This document shows positions 42,084-51,309 of a DNA stretch of 64,000 nt, piece by piece. The position numbers and the translations under genes are program-made. Below the pieces are notes generated by a model. That model worked only from the letters and a program-made list of their open reading frames with translations, was not told the DNA's origin and searched no databases. Within the stretch, counting starts at the first letter, position 1; each line of letters starts with the position of its first letter. The DNA is from G965218495 sp965262785 (GTDB lineage Bacteria; Bacteroidota; Rhodothermia; Rhodothermales; Bin80). The stretch spans positions 1 through 64,000 of the forward strand of contig OZ253559.1 of NCBI GenBank assembly GCA_965262785.1. The letters are read 5' to 3'.

Positions 42084-44354
42084 ATGTTCCAGCAGAACCA
42101 GATTCTTCGTACGCTGACCGAGGCGCAATCCCAGGCGTCTCTGGACGGCATCTTGGCTGATGAGAGTCTGAAGAATCGCACCGCCATCGCCCGGCGTGTG
42201 TGTGCGGCCTTCGACTTTGTCGACGCACGCGGGCAGTCGCAGGTAGCCAGTTGCGTCAAGGCGCTCTCGAAGCTGTCCGACCGCGGCCGTATTGCACTGC
42301 CGGCGCCTATGAACGACCACGCTGCCGGCGCGTCCCCCCGGCTGCTGAAGGAGGGCGTGCCCATGCCGAGTGCTCTTCCGGACTCCGTCCGTGAAGTGAA
42401 GGATCTGTCGCTGGTCATGGTCACGGACGACGACCAGCGCGCCGTATGGAACACCCTATTGGACCAGGAGCATCCGCGGGGCACTACGACGTTCTTCGGC
42501 GCGCAGGTGCGCTACCTGGTGCATAGCGCACAGGGCTATCTGGGCGCGCTGGGCTTTTCGGCCTCGGCCCTGCGTCTGGCCGCACGGGAGCGATGGATGG
42601 CCTGGAGCGATGCGCAGCGCCAGACCCACCTGCATCATGTGGTGTGTTTGAGCCGCTTTTTAATTCGGGGACCCTGCACGCACCTGGCGAGCCATGTCCT
42701 GGGCCTTGCGCTCAGGCAGCTGCCCGATGATTTTGAAGAGCGTTACAGATACCGCCCTTGGGTTGTGGAGACCTATGTGGATCCGAGCTGGAAGGGCACA
42801 TGCTTCCAGGCGGCAAACTTTCTGCACATTGGTTATACTGCCGGCGGCAAACGACAGGCCGACGATGAACCCGAGCCGCCCAAGGCGCTATATGTGTACG
42901 AACTGGACCGCGGTTGGCGCCAGACACTCGGCGTGCCGGCGGTGGAGCTCCATCCCGTGAGAGCACCCCACGAGGCGTTGGACCGTGACCAATGGGCGGA
43001 AGCCGAGTTCGGGGGCGCTCCACTGGGCAATCGGCTGCGATCCACGCGTCTGGTACGAAGTGCGACGATGCTGGCTTCGGTGATGGGCCAGTCCATTACG
43101 GGGAATACGGACTACGATCGTGCGGCGGTCAAGGCGCATTACCGGTTGCTGGAGAGCGACCCGGCGTCCAAGGTCACTCCGGAGAACATATTGGCGCCGC
43201 ATCGTGCGCGCACGATCGAGCGCATGCGCAGCCAGAAGGTGGTGCTCTGCATCCAGGATGGCAGCAGACTGCGCTATGCCACGCGTCCGGCCTGCACGGA
43301 TCTGCAGGTCACCGGCCGCAATCAGACCACGGCGCAAACGCGTGGGATGCATGTGCATGCGACGCTGGCAACCACCTCCGACGGTCTGCCACTGGGCGTG
43401 TTGCGCTGCAGCTACCGGGATCCTTCGTACGGTCCCCTGAAGCCGAAGGCCCAACGCTGGCTGGACGCCTATCTGGACATCTGTGCGGCGGCCGATCAGA
43501 TCTCCCGCAAGATTCGCGTGATCTGCGTTATGGACCGGGAGGGTGACAGTTTTGCGCTCTTTGACGCCCAGCGTCGTCAGGGCCGCGTGGAGATGCTGGT
43601 CAGAGCGCGGATGGATCGCAGGCTGGCAACCGGCAGGAAGCTGTTTGAGACCCTCGCGAGCGGCCCGGCGGCCGGCAGCGTGCGGATCGAGATCAAGAAA
43701 GTCACCGCGCGTCCGAAGTCGCAGGGCAAGCAGGCCCGCCCCGGGCGCAGCTATCGCATAGCGGACGCCGAGGTGCGGTTCCGTCGGGTGACGCTGCCGG
43801 CCACGGTCCAGGAGGCAGATCAGGTGACGATGTACGGGGTTCACATCCGGGAGCAGGCCCCGCCGGAAGGCGAAGAGGCCATAACATGGTATCTGCTTAC
43901 CAGTGTGGCGGTGCACACGCTGGAGGAGGCCCTGCAGGTGCTGGATCACTACGTGAAGCGGTGGCGCATTGAGGACTTCTTCCGGGTGCTTAAGAGCGGC
44001 TGCAAGGTGGAGCGTCTGGCGCTGCGCACGGCGCTGCGTCTGGAGCGGGCGATCGCGATCTACTGCGTCATTGCCTGGCGCCTGATGGTGCTGACGCTGT
44101 TGGGGCGAACCGTGCCAGAGTTGGACTCGGAGGTCTTCTTCACGGAGTTGGAGCTTCGTTTTTTGAAGGGCTATGCCAGCCGTGTGAGGCTGCCCCGGCC
44201 CGGCACGCTGCAAGAGGCCATCCTGCTGGTGGCCGTACTCGGGGGGTACCAGAATCGCACTCGCGACGGGCCGCCCGGTCACCAGATCATGTGGCGCGGG
44301 CTGGAGCGATTGGCGCTGGCCACACTGGGGTACGAGGTCCGGGACGTCGAGTAA
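42084..44354 (+). CDS. IS4-family transposase with N-terminal DruA/DUF4338-like domain
   Basis: 756 residues, far longer than a typical IS4 transposase. Order: DUF4338 (DruA-like) region about 85-290 with FFGAQVRYLVHSAQGYLGALGF, LSRFLIRG, LASHVLGLALRQLPDDF, ETYVDPSWKGTCFQAANF and IGYTAGGKRQ; a Tn5-type DNA-binding domain (QWAEAEFGGAPLGNRLRSTRL, about 303-323, to APHRARTIERM); then the DDE core with Asp392 (IQDGS), Asp484 (VMDREGD) and the IS4 YREK motif Tyr623-x2-Arg-x3-Glu630-x6-Lys637. The frame is intact, so it may be active. The element's inverted repeats and target duplication were not found by eye. Confidence 0.88.
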   Translation: MFQQNQILRTLTEAQSQASLDGILADESLKNRTAIARRVCAAFDFVDARGQSQVASCVKALSKLSDRGRIALPAPMNDHAAGASPRLLKEGVPMPSALPDSVREVKDLSLVMVTDDDQRAVWNTLLDQEHPRGTTTFFGAQVRYLVHSAQGYLGALGFSASALRLAARERWMAWSDAQRQTHLHHVVCLSRFLIRGPCTHLASHVLGLALRQLPDDFEERYRYRPWVVETYVDPSWKGTCFQAANFLHIGYTAGGKRQADDEPEPPKALYVYELDRGWRQTLGVPAVELHPVRAPHEALDRDQWAEAEFGGAPLGNRLRSTRLVRSATMLASVMGQSITGNTDYDRAAVKAHYRLLESDPASKVTPENILAPHRARTIERMRSQKVVLCIQDGSRLRYATRPACTDLQVTGRNQTTAQTRGMHVHATLATTSDGLPLGVLRCSYRDPSYGPLKPKAQRWLDAYLDICAAADQISRKIRVICVMDREGDSFALFDAQRRQGRVEMLVRARMDRRLATGRKLFETLASGPAAGSVRIEIKKVTARPKSQGKQARPGRSYRIADAEVRFRRVTLPATVQEADQVTMYGVHIREQAPPEGEEAITWYLLTSVAVHTLEEALQVLDHYVKRWRIEDFFRVLKSGCKVERLALRTALRLERAIAIYCVIAWRLMVLTLLGRTVPELDSEVFFTELELRFLKGYASRVRLPRPGTLQEAILLVAVLGGYQNRTRDGPPGHQIMWRGLERLALATLGYEVRDVE

Positions 44355-44600
44355 CGGCGGCCCTGCGCTGCGATAACCCGTGGACTGTGATCCTGTCACA
44401 AGGCAGGATCCCTATACCCTGCCGGGGCTTTATGTCCACGGTAAGCAAGGCCTCCGCCCGCAAAGCAGGCGTAGACCGCGTTGAGCTGAACGAAGCGTCC
44501 CTGCACGACCAAGCCTTGACTCTACTTCGCCATTTTATGACTCAAACAGTATAGGTGGACACATTCTCCACATATAAGAAAAGGGTGTACTCCCGCCTGG

Positions 44601-46529
44601 CTGGCACTACTTTTCTAACGCCGTGCGCCTGCCTTAGTCCTGGCGCACGTAGCGTTGCCGATGCAGGCTGGGCGTGACGCCGCAGATGCGCGCTATCTGA
44701 GCCAGCTCTGCCCTTGGGCGCTCGTCCTGCACGTTGACAATCACCTGGCCCTGGGTGTCCTTTACGGTTGTCATCACCCGTTGCCAGGCGCTCAGCTTCT
44801 GGCGAAGCGTCTTCCAGCTGGTGTGGATGTCTTGCGCCTTCAATCGGGTCCGGATCAGGTGCACGGCGTGATAGGCATACACAGCTATACTGATGTGCGC
44901 TGCGATGCGTGCGTCCTTGCTGTGGTAAAGCGGCCGCATCCCCAGTTCCGACTTCAACGAGCGGAAGGTGGCCTCCACCTCGGACAGCCGCCAATACGTG
45001 GCTACAATGTGCTTAAGGTCCCATCCCGTCTGACTGGTGCGCAGCACGTAGCCCCCCAGGGCCTCATCGGCCTCTTCCCACTGCGTCTTGCGTGCAAACT
45101 TCACGGCCTTGGCGTTGGGGCCACTCCCTTCTACAACCGTCACTTCGTACTGATGAGATACGCGGGCATATCGCTCTTTTATGCGTCCGACCTGCTCTAC
45201 GACCTTCTTGAGCCGCTTGGTATGGTAGGGCTTCTGCAGCCCTTCGTGCAGCGAGGTGAGGGCTGCTTCCAGTAGCGTGCGCCGGCGCTGGAGGATCTGC
45301 TCTTCCTTGTGCTTTCTGGCTTCGCTGACGGCATAGAGCAGCATCTCCTGCTTCTTTTGCTGCAACTGCCACACGCGTACGGCGTGTCCAGCCTGCGTGG
45401 TCAGCGTACTGTCGGGCTCCCGCTCTGGCGGCAGGGGCCGCTTACCCCGGTGTACGCAGATCCAGTCGTAGCCCTGTTCTGCCAGCCAGGACACGTTTGC
45501 TTCCGTAGCGATCCCTGCATCCATGACCACCGTCGGCTTCTGGCCGTCCACGCTGGCGTTCAGACGCTCGATAGCGTCCTGCAGCGTGCCGGGCTCCGAG
45601 ACGTTGCCGGGCAAGATCTCGCAGGTGCGCGGGAAGCCCGCGCCATCGAGCACCAGCCCGAGCGTCACCAGCGGACAATCGGAACGCTTTTGCTTCGAAC
45701 GTCCATAGGCCAGGTACTCGCCGTGCTGTCGGCCATGGTAATGGGTGTTGGTCAGGTCATAAAAAACAACGGTCTCCGGCAGGCTCAAGAGCGTCCGCTC
45801 CTTTTGGAAGAGCGCTTGCTGAATCGCCTGGTTGTGCTCCCAGAGCAGGTCCCCAATGCGATACAGCTTCGCTAACGACACTTTCCTGCCGGGGCGCAGT
45901 CCCAGCAGGTCCAGCGTCGTCGACCTGCTTTGCAACCACTGAAGCGTAGCCCGTTCGCTGTTGGGATGCAGCATGCGTGCGACCACCAGGGCTACGGCCA
46001 GACGCGCGTCGCGCTCCTTGGCGCCGGCCTGGATCAGCGTGTCTTTCAGTCCCAGATCCTCGAGCGCCTGAAGGCAGACACGCTCTGCGCCCACGCTGCG
46101 GGCATGCTCCGGGTGCTCAAGGGAGTCCATGTCCACCGTCATGACGCTGTCAGGCTCACCCTCCGGCTTCGCGTGTGCACCTATGCCGCGTGCGCGCAGC
46201 TGCGCGACAATGGCTTCGGCCGTGTGCTGCAGGTCGGGATCGAACACGAGTGTCGGCTGCCCCTGCAACAAATTCTCTATGTGAAGCACCAAGGTCCCCC
46301 ACTGCTCACGGGGCGTGTCAAAGTGGACGCCCAGGTTCAGCAGGGTCGACTGGCGCACCTTCCCGCCGATGCGGTCGCTGCGTACCAGGCGGTAGCTGTG
46401 TCGCGCTTCGCCTTTCTTTGCGTGGGTCTTGGTCGCCCGTATGTACATGGTGTCTGCAGTTCAATGCCGACTCCAAGATAGTGCATGGGCGCACCTGTAG
46501 CAAGTCCCCACCAACAATCCTGGCACTAC
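44601..46529. mobile_element. IS1634-type element with candidate target-site duplication
   Basis: The identical 10-mer CTGGCACTAC is found at 44601-44610 and 46520-46529, bracketing the transposase gene with 23 and 71 bases to spare. IS1634/IS1549-type elements are known for variable, sometimes long target duplications, so this may mark the borders. I could not find matching terminal inverted repeats, so the limits are provisional. Confidence 0.35.
44634..46448 (-). CDS. IS1634-family transposase
   Basis: 604 residues, the usual size for IS1634-type DDE transposases of the IS4 superfamily. Seen: an N-terminal MYIRATKTHAKKGEARHSYRLV typical start, first Asp region VVFYDLTNTHYHG, second TVVMDAGIATEANVSWL, and the C-terminal WRLSEVEATFRSLKSELGMRP followed by HISIAVYAYHAVHLIR. 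The frame is uninterrupted, so it may be functional. A 10-base direct repeat (CTGGCACTAC) flanks it at 44601 and 46520. Confidence 0.92.
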   Translation of the reverse strand: MYIRATKTHAKKGEARHSYRLVRSDRIGGKVRQSTLLNLGVHFDTPREQWGTLVLHIENLLQGQPTLVFDPDLQHTAEAIVAQLRARGIGAHAKPEGEPDSVMTVDMDSLEHPEHARSVGAERVCLQALEDLGLKDTLIQAGAKERDARLAVALVVARMLHPNSERATLQWLQSRSTTLDLLGLRPGRKVSLAKLYRIGDLLWEHNQAIQQALFQKERTLLSLPETVVFYDLTNTHYHGRQHGEYLAYGRSKQKRSDCPLVTLGLVLDGAGFPRTCEILPGNVSEPGTLQDAIERLNASVDGQKPTVVMDAGIATEANVSWLAEQGYDWICVHRGKRPLPPEREPDSTLTTQAGHAVRVWQLQQKKQEMLLYAVSEARKHKEEQILQRRRTLLEAALTSLHEGLQKPYHTKRLKKVVEQVGRIKERYARVSHQYEVTVVEGSGPNAKAVKFARKTQWEEADEALGGYVLRTSQTGWDLKHIVATYWRLSEVEATFRSLKSELGMRPLYHSKDARIAAHISIAVYAYHAVHLIRTRLKAQDIHTSWKTLRQKLSAWQRVMTTVKDTQGQVIVNVQDERPRAELAQIARICGVTPSLHRQRYVRQD

Positions 46530-46534
46530 AATGG

Positions 46535-46604
46535 CCTTTTTCAGCCGAATACGCTAAACTTCACGCATTCTTCACCATATAGCCGAGAAATACGGCTGAA
46601 AAGG
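46535..46604. repeat. Inverted repeat beyond the IS1634 element
   Basis: CCTTTTTCAGCCG (46535-46547) and CGGCTGAAAAGG (46593-46604) are complementary except for one extra T, separated by 45 bases. GGCTGAAAAGG is then repeated in tandem just after. The wide loop makes a rho-independent terminator unlikely; it may be a relic of a transposon end. The remaining bases to the thrS stop at 46814 show nothing further. Confidence 0.5.
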
Positions 46605-46813
46605 GGCTGAAAAGGGCGAAAAGTGGGCTGGGAGTACCTGGTTTAGCCCCCCTTCGGCCACGGTTGGTTCCCAAAATGGCGAAGTCGGGTTGAGTCCACA
46701 GCCAAGACCCCTGTGCCACATGGACACCCCCCGTGTCGCTCGGCAACGACTGGACATGCTTCTGATGCCCTCAAGTGCGTTAGTCTACCAGCTTACTTGG
46801 GCAAACGGCAGGG

Positions 46814-48622
46814 CTAGTCCGCCGCGAGTCCGTGCCCGCTTTCCTTTTGGACAAGGTCGAGAAATGCCGCCACCGGCATCGCCCCCAGATCATCCCCGGA
46901 GCGATGTCGGACGCGAACTGTTTCACTCTCAAGCTCCTTGGCGCCCACGACGAGCATGTACGGGATCTTCTGGGCTTGCGCCTCGCGGATTTTGTAGCCC
47001 ACCTTTTCGCTGCGCACATCCAGCTGCGCACGCAAGCCGTGGCCCAGGAGCTGCTGGTACGTACCGGTGGCATAGGCCTCAAACCGCTTGGAAATGGACA
47101 GCACCCGGACCTGCTCCGGTGCAAGCCATAGCGGGAAAGCACCACCGCAATGCTCAATGAGCACGGCCACGAAGCGCTCCAAAGATCCAAAAGGCGCCCG
47201 GTGGATCATCGCCGGACGATGCCGGCGGTCGTCTGAACCCACATACGTGAGATCAAAGCGCTCCGGAAGACTGTAGTCCAGCTGCACCGTGCCCAGCTGC
47301 CATTGGCGCTTCAGCGCGTCGCGAACCATGAAGTCCACCTTCGGCCCGTAAAAGGCCGCTTCGCCCGGGACCTCCATATAGCGCAGGTTCAATTCGGTCA
47401 GGGCTTCCTTGATGGCCGCCTCTGCCTCATCCCATAACGCAACGCTACCGGTGTACTTCTCTTGATCGTTTCGATCGCGCAGCGACAACTGTACGCTGAA
47501 GTCCTCAAAGCTCAGCCTGCTGAGAACCTTCAGCGTCAGATCTATCGTGTCCTTGATTTCCGCCTTCACCTGGCTGTGCCTGCAGAAGATGTGAGCATCA
47601 TCTACTGTGAATCCGCGCACGCGCGTCAGGCCGCCCAGCTCGCCAGTCTGCTCGTAGCGATAGACCTGTCCGAATTCGGCCAGTCGCATTGGTAACTCGC
47701 GATAGCTCCTGCGCCGATGGGCATACACCTGGATGTGGTGTGGACAATTCATAGGCCTGAGCAGGTATCCTTCCCCGTCCGACACCTCCATGGCCGGAAA
47801 CTGGCTATCCTTGTAATAAGGGTAGTGCCCGCTGGTGCGGTACAATTCCAGTCGCCCGATGTGCGGCGTTATCACCGGCTGGTAGTTGCGCCGCAGCTGC
47901 TCCTTCTTAAGGAACGTCACCAGGGTATCTCGAAGCACGGCGCCCTTGGGCAGCCAAAGTGGCAGCCCCGAGCCCACCTTGTCACTAAAGGTGAATAGTT
48001 CCAGCTGCCTGCCGAGCGTACGATGGTCACGTTTGCGCGCCTCTTCGAGTCGTGCCAGATAGGCATCCAACTCCGTCCGGTTTTTCCACGCCGTGCCGTA
48101 AATGCGAGTTAGCGATTGTCGTGAGGCATCGCCGCGCCAGTACGCACCCGCGGTCGCCAGTAGCTTGACGCCATTGGCCTTGATATAGCCAGTATGCGGG
48201 ACATGGGGACCTCGACATAGGTCGACAAACGTGTCGTGCTGGTAAACGGTAAGCTTGGGCACATCCGTTTCACCCTCGAGTAGCTCGTTGATGAGCTCAA
48301 TCTTGTACGGGTTGTCTTTAAAGAGCACCCTCGCTTCCTCTGCCGAGATCTCCCGCACCGAAAACTCGTGCCGCCCCTTGATGATTTCCTTCATTCGTTG
48401 CTCAACCCACACCAAGTCGGCCTCCTTCGGCGGACGAGGCAAGTCAAAGTCGTAGTAGAAACGATCCTCGATAGGGGGCCCGATGGTCGGCTTGGCGCCC
48501 GGAAAACGCTCCAATACCGCCTGCGCCATGATGTGCGCGGCGGAGTGCCGGATCTTGAAAAGACGCGGGTCGTAGCCCTCGGGTATATGTTCCTCGGCTT
48601 GCGTGATCAATTCCGCTTGCAT
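46814..48622 (-). CDS. thrS: Threonyl-tRNA synthetase lacking the TGS domain
   Basis: 602 residues. It starts almost directly at the editing (SAD/N2) domain: HSAAHIMAQAVLERFP near 27-42, then DLCRGPHVPHTG with zinc-site-like residues. The class II core follows: motif 2 AEFGQVYRYEQTGELGGLTRVRGF (two pieces), MNCPHHIQVY with the zinc Cys, motif 3 HRAPFGSLERFVAVLIEH. The anticodon-binding domain is C-terminal. E. coli ThrRS (642) has an N-terminal TGS domain of about 60 residues that is missing here; an in-frame TAA directly precedes the ATG, so it is not a start-site error. Confidence 0.96.
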   Translation of the reverse strand: MQAELITQAEEHIPEGYDPRLFKIRHSAAHIMAQAVLERFPGAKPTIGPPIEDRFYYDFDLPRPPKEADLVWVEQRMKEIIKGRHEFSVREISAEEARVLFKDNPYKIELINELLEGETDVPKLTVYQHDTFVDLCRGPHVPHTGYIKANGVKLLATAGAYWRGDASRQSLTRIYGTAWKNRTELDAYLARLEEARKRDHRTLGRQLELFTFSDKVGSGLPLWLPKGAVLRDTLVTFLKKEQLRRNYQPVITPHIGRLELYRTSGHYPYYKDSQFPAMEVSDGEGYLLRPMNCPHHIQVYAHRRRSYRELPMRLAEFGQVYRYEQTGELGGLTRVRGFTVDDAHIFCRHSQVKAEIKDTIDLTLKVLSRLSFEDFSVQLSLRDRNDQEKYTGSVALWDEAEAAIKEALTELNLRYMEVPGEAAFYGPKVDFMVRDALKRQWQLGTVQLDYSLPERFDLTYVGSDDRRHRPAMIHRAPFGSLERFVAVLIEHCGGAFPLWLAPEQVRVLSISKRFEAYATGTYQQLLGHGLRAQLDVRSEKVGYKIREAQAQKIPYMLVVGAKELESETVRVRHRSGDDLGAMPVAAFLDLVQKESGHGLAAD

Positions 48623-48639
48623 TTAAACGGCAGCTGGCG

Positions 48640-48645
48640 ATTATA
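48640..48645 (-). promoter_or_regulatory. Possible thrS -10 element
   Basis: TATAAT on the minus strand ends 17 bases before the thrS ATG. There is no Shine-Dalgarno before thrS and no clear -35. If used, the leader would be about 10 bases. Support is only the hexamer and its position. Confidence 0.3.
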
Positions 48646-48834
48646 GGTGTCCAAATGTATGAATGGCAGTCCATGCACGTGAGGCCCTACCAACGCGGGG
48701 CGGCATCAGGTGTTTTCCGCGGTGGACCGCACAAATCTGCTGCCTTGTGCAACCACATCAATGCCAAAGGCCCTTTTCTTTGAGGCTTGGGTTGCGTACT
48801 GTAGCCGCGAGAAAAGTCCTAAGCCACGACGACT

Positions 48835-49569
48835 GTGCCCAATAGCACTCGGGAATCCTTCAAGTCGGTTCTTTCCATTCAGTCGAAGCTTGCAGCCCTC
48901 GGCAACGCCATCATTGCTGCACATTCGCAGCGATTTTTCAAGACCGGGCCAGGGCAGTACGGGGAAGGAGACGTGTTTAGAGGAATCCGCGTGCCTGTGC
49001 TGCGGCGGGTGGCCAAAGCCAACAGGGCTCTGCCACTTAACGCAACGCTCCGCCTCCTCCAGTCAGAATTCCACGAAGACCGCTTCGTGGCGCTGTGTAT
49101 CCTGGTAAGTGGCTATGTGACGGGGGACGAAGCCGACAAAGCCGCCATCTACGAGGCCTACCTGGCACATACGCGATGGATTAACAGCTGGGACCTCGTC
49201 GACGCCAGCGCACACAAGATCGTTGGACCCCACCTCGAGCATCGCAGCAGGGCCGTTCTCTTCGAACTTGCTGCGTCCAGTGACCTTTGGGAGCGCCGAA
49301 TCGCAATTGTCACCACGCTGCGCTTTATTGGGGTGGGAGACTTTGGTGATACGCTCAAAATCGCGGAACTCCTACTGGATGACCCGCATGACCTCATTCA
49401 TAAGGCCGTCGGCTGGATGCTTCGCGAGGTTGGCAAAAAGGAATTCAGCATACAGGACGCCTTTATGCACGTGCACTACAGGACAATGCCTCGCACCATG
49501 CTTCGCTATGCGATAGAGCGCTTCCCTGAGGCGTTGCGACAAGCCTACCTCAAGGGCACCGTTCAGTAG
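48835..49569 (+). CDS. AlkD-like DNA alkylation repair protein
   Basis: 244 residues from GTG 48835, matching AlkD length. AlkD is a HEAT-repeat DNA glycosylase that removes bulky or cationic alkylated bases. Family markers: the N-terminal GEGDVFRGIRVPVLR, INSWDLVDASAHKIVG with the catalytic-type Trp-Asp, and HKAVGWMLREVGKK near 180-193. Three to four helical repeats cover the protein. It is alone on the plus strand, divergent from thrS, with no adjacent ada or alkA. Confidence 0.9.
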   Translation: MPNSTRESFKSVLSIQSKLAALGNAIIAAHSQRFFKTGPGQYGEGDVFRGIRVPVLRRVAKANRALPLNATLRLLQSEFHEDRFVALCILVSGYVTGDEADKAAIYEAYLAHTRWINSWDLVDASAHKIVGPHLEHRSRAVLFELAASSDLWERRIAIVTTLRFIGVGDFGDTLKIAELLLDDPHDLIHKAVGWMLREVGKKEFSIQDAFMHVHYRTMPRTMLRYAIERFPEALRQAYLKGTVQ

Positions 49570-49788
49570 GTCCTCCTATTTACAGCCCGGTGGAACTCTT
49601 CCATACCTCTTGTGCAGCGCTGCGCACCCAAAGCAGGCAGTCCGCAATTTCCACCATTCGCCGCGTAATAATGCAAGTCTTCTCAGCCGGAGCTGCCTTC
49701 CTTGCGGCGCTTCGCCGAGCCTGCCTCTGCTTGCTTCTATGCCTTCCTTCTGGGCCCTTGGAGGCCTCACCCAGGGCCGCAACCGATC

Positions 49789-50724
49789 ATGACTGACGCT
49801 CTGAGCGAGGTTCTGGCCGCCGAGTCACGCCTGAGACCTTTTGTAAATAAGACGCCCGCACGCTTCTCGTCCGTACTAAGCGAAATGGCCGGCTGTGAGG
49901 CCTATCTGAAGCTTGAGCACCTACAGGTCACGGGCTCCTTTAAGGTTCGCGGCGCACTAAACAAGCTGCTACAGATTCGAGATACCCGTCAGCGTGTCGT
50001 GGCCGCGTCCACTGGTAACCATGCCTTGGCGGTCGCGTATGCCTGCACCACGCTTGGGCTAGACTGCACGCTGTACCTACCTGCATCCGCCAAGAAGCAT
50101 AAGGTCGAGGCGCTCCGGCGGTACCGCGCGGAACTACGCTTCACCGAGGGCGATGCGGTGGACGCGGAATACGAAGCGCGTCGTGTGGCGGAGGCGCAGC
50201 AGTATCTGTTCGTGTCACCGTACAACGATCCTGCCGTTATCGGTGGCCAAGGTACCGTGGGCACAGAACTATTGGCGCAAGTTCCTCCCCTGGATTGCGT
50301 CTTAGCCTCGGTGGGAGGTGGCGGCCTTATTAGTGGCATTGCGGCCGTGTTCAAGGCGCAGAGTCCAGGCACCTGCATCATTGGATGCTCGCCAGCAGCT
50401 TCTCCCGTGATGCACGAATCCGTTCGTGCAGGGCGCATCGTTGCAATACCCACTGAACCTACCATGTCCGACGGCACGGCCGGCGGAGTTGAGCTTGGCG
50501 CCATCACCTTCCCACTTTGCCAGACCTTGGTAGATGACTGGCTGCTGGTCAGTGAGCACCAGATCACATGCGCCATGCAGCTCTTGCGCGAACAGGAGTC
50601 ACTTGCGGTGGAAGGCGCGGCCGCTGTTGCAGTGGCCGCACTACTGAAACATGCACCGCGCTTTGCCAATCGCCGCGTGGCCGTCGTGCTGTGCGGGGGC
50701 AACGTCGGCCAAGAGTTTGCCTGA
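49789..50724 (+). CDS. Threonine/serine dehydratase-like PLP enzyme
   Basis: 311 residues from ATG 49789. Fold-type II PLP enzyme: the cofactor Lys52 in GSFKVRGA, the STGNHALAVAYA substrate loop near 90, and the phosphate-binding SVGGGGLISG near 185. Catalytic-only length, with no C-terminal ACT regulatory domain, fits catabolic threonine dehydratase, serine racemase or related enzymes (deamination of Thr/Ser to a 2-oxo acid). The specific activity is not decided by sequence. The open frame continues upstream 29 codons without similarity. Confidence 0.9.
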   Translation: MTDALSEVLAAESRLRPFVNKTPARFSSVLSEMAGCEAYLKLEHLQVTGSFKVRGALNKLLQIRDTRQRVVAASTGNHALAVAYACTTLGLDCTLYLPASAKKHKVEALRRYRAELRFTEGDAVDAEYEARRVAEAQQYLFVSPYNDPAVIGGQGTVGTELLAQVPPLDCVLASVGGGGLISGIAAVFKAQSPGTCIIGCSPAASPVMHESVRAGRIVAIPTEPTMSDGTAGGVELGAITFPLCQTLVDDWLLVSEHQITCAMQLLREQESLAVEGAAAVAVAALLKHAPRFANRRVAVVLCGGNVGQEFA

Positions 50725-50751
50725 ACGGTTTGAGCGGACCACAGTGAGCGC

Positions 50752-51252
50752 ATGCGCTGGGACCGGCCCCCTTCATGTCTCACTGCTGCTGCTGAGTGGC
50801 CGATTCTCGCCTCCCATGCGGAACGACGCCTCAGTTGCTGTTTCACAAAAGCCTCCAGAGAAGGCGGCCAACGCATGCACCTCTACGCCTACCAAGAGCT
50901 GGGGGGCACTGGGTCTGAATGGCACGTGCTCCCGATCCGAGAACTGGCGGAATAGATCGGGTTTGAGTCGAACGACTGGCCAATGCTTCGCAAAGCACTG
51001 TTGGATCTGGCGAAAATCCATGTGTCATTGGACCTAACTGGCGAGAAGAGTGGGCACCTACAGGGATGCATGGGCTACATGCCGCAAGCCATCATTGAGC
51101 ACAGCTCGGGCCTCTGCCGGTACAGCTACCCCCGCCTGGCTGACAGCTGGACTCGTGACTGCATTGTCAGCGCCCCGCATTTGGAGCACCCGGATATTCC
51201 ACCGTATTCATCATTGAGCCGTCGGACCGACCTTCGCACGTTGGCCGTCTAA
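50752..51252 (+). pseudogene. Amber-interrupted gene, possibly a winged-helix/replication-type protein
   Basis: One plus-strand frame from 50752 to a stop at 51252 is broken only by TAG at 50953-50955. Around it the protein reads QRMHLYAYQELGG, SEWHVLPIRELAE, stop, IGFESNDWPMLRKALLDLA, IHVSLDLTG, and SSGLCRYSYPRL. The pattern (helix, short beta, helix, VLxPAxxEI-like segment) faintly recalls winged-helix plasmid initiators of the Rep_3 type, but this is weak. The C-terminal half would be missing. Confidence 0.4.
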
Positions 51253-51309
51253 TCCTATAGACATTGACCAGAGCGAACTCGCACCCGCATACCAAGCAGA
51301 AGCCACCTC

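Noticed and set aside
44444..44554. Short plus-strand frame after the IS4 transposase (STVSKASARKAGVD...)
   Set aside because: About 36 codons, no ribosome-binding site and no family; probably chance or element-end sequence.
46535..46604. Inverted repeat as a rho-independent terminator of thrS
   Set aside because: The loop is 45 bases, the stem has a bulge, and it is about 210 bases past the thrS stop.
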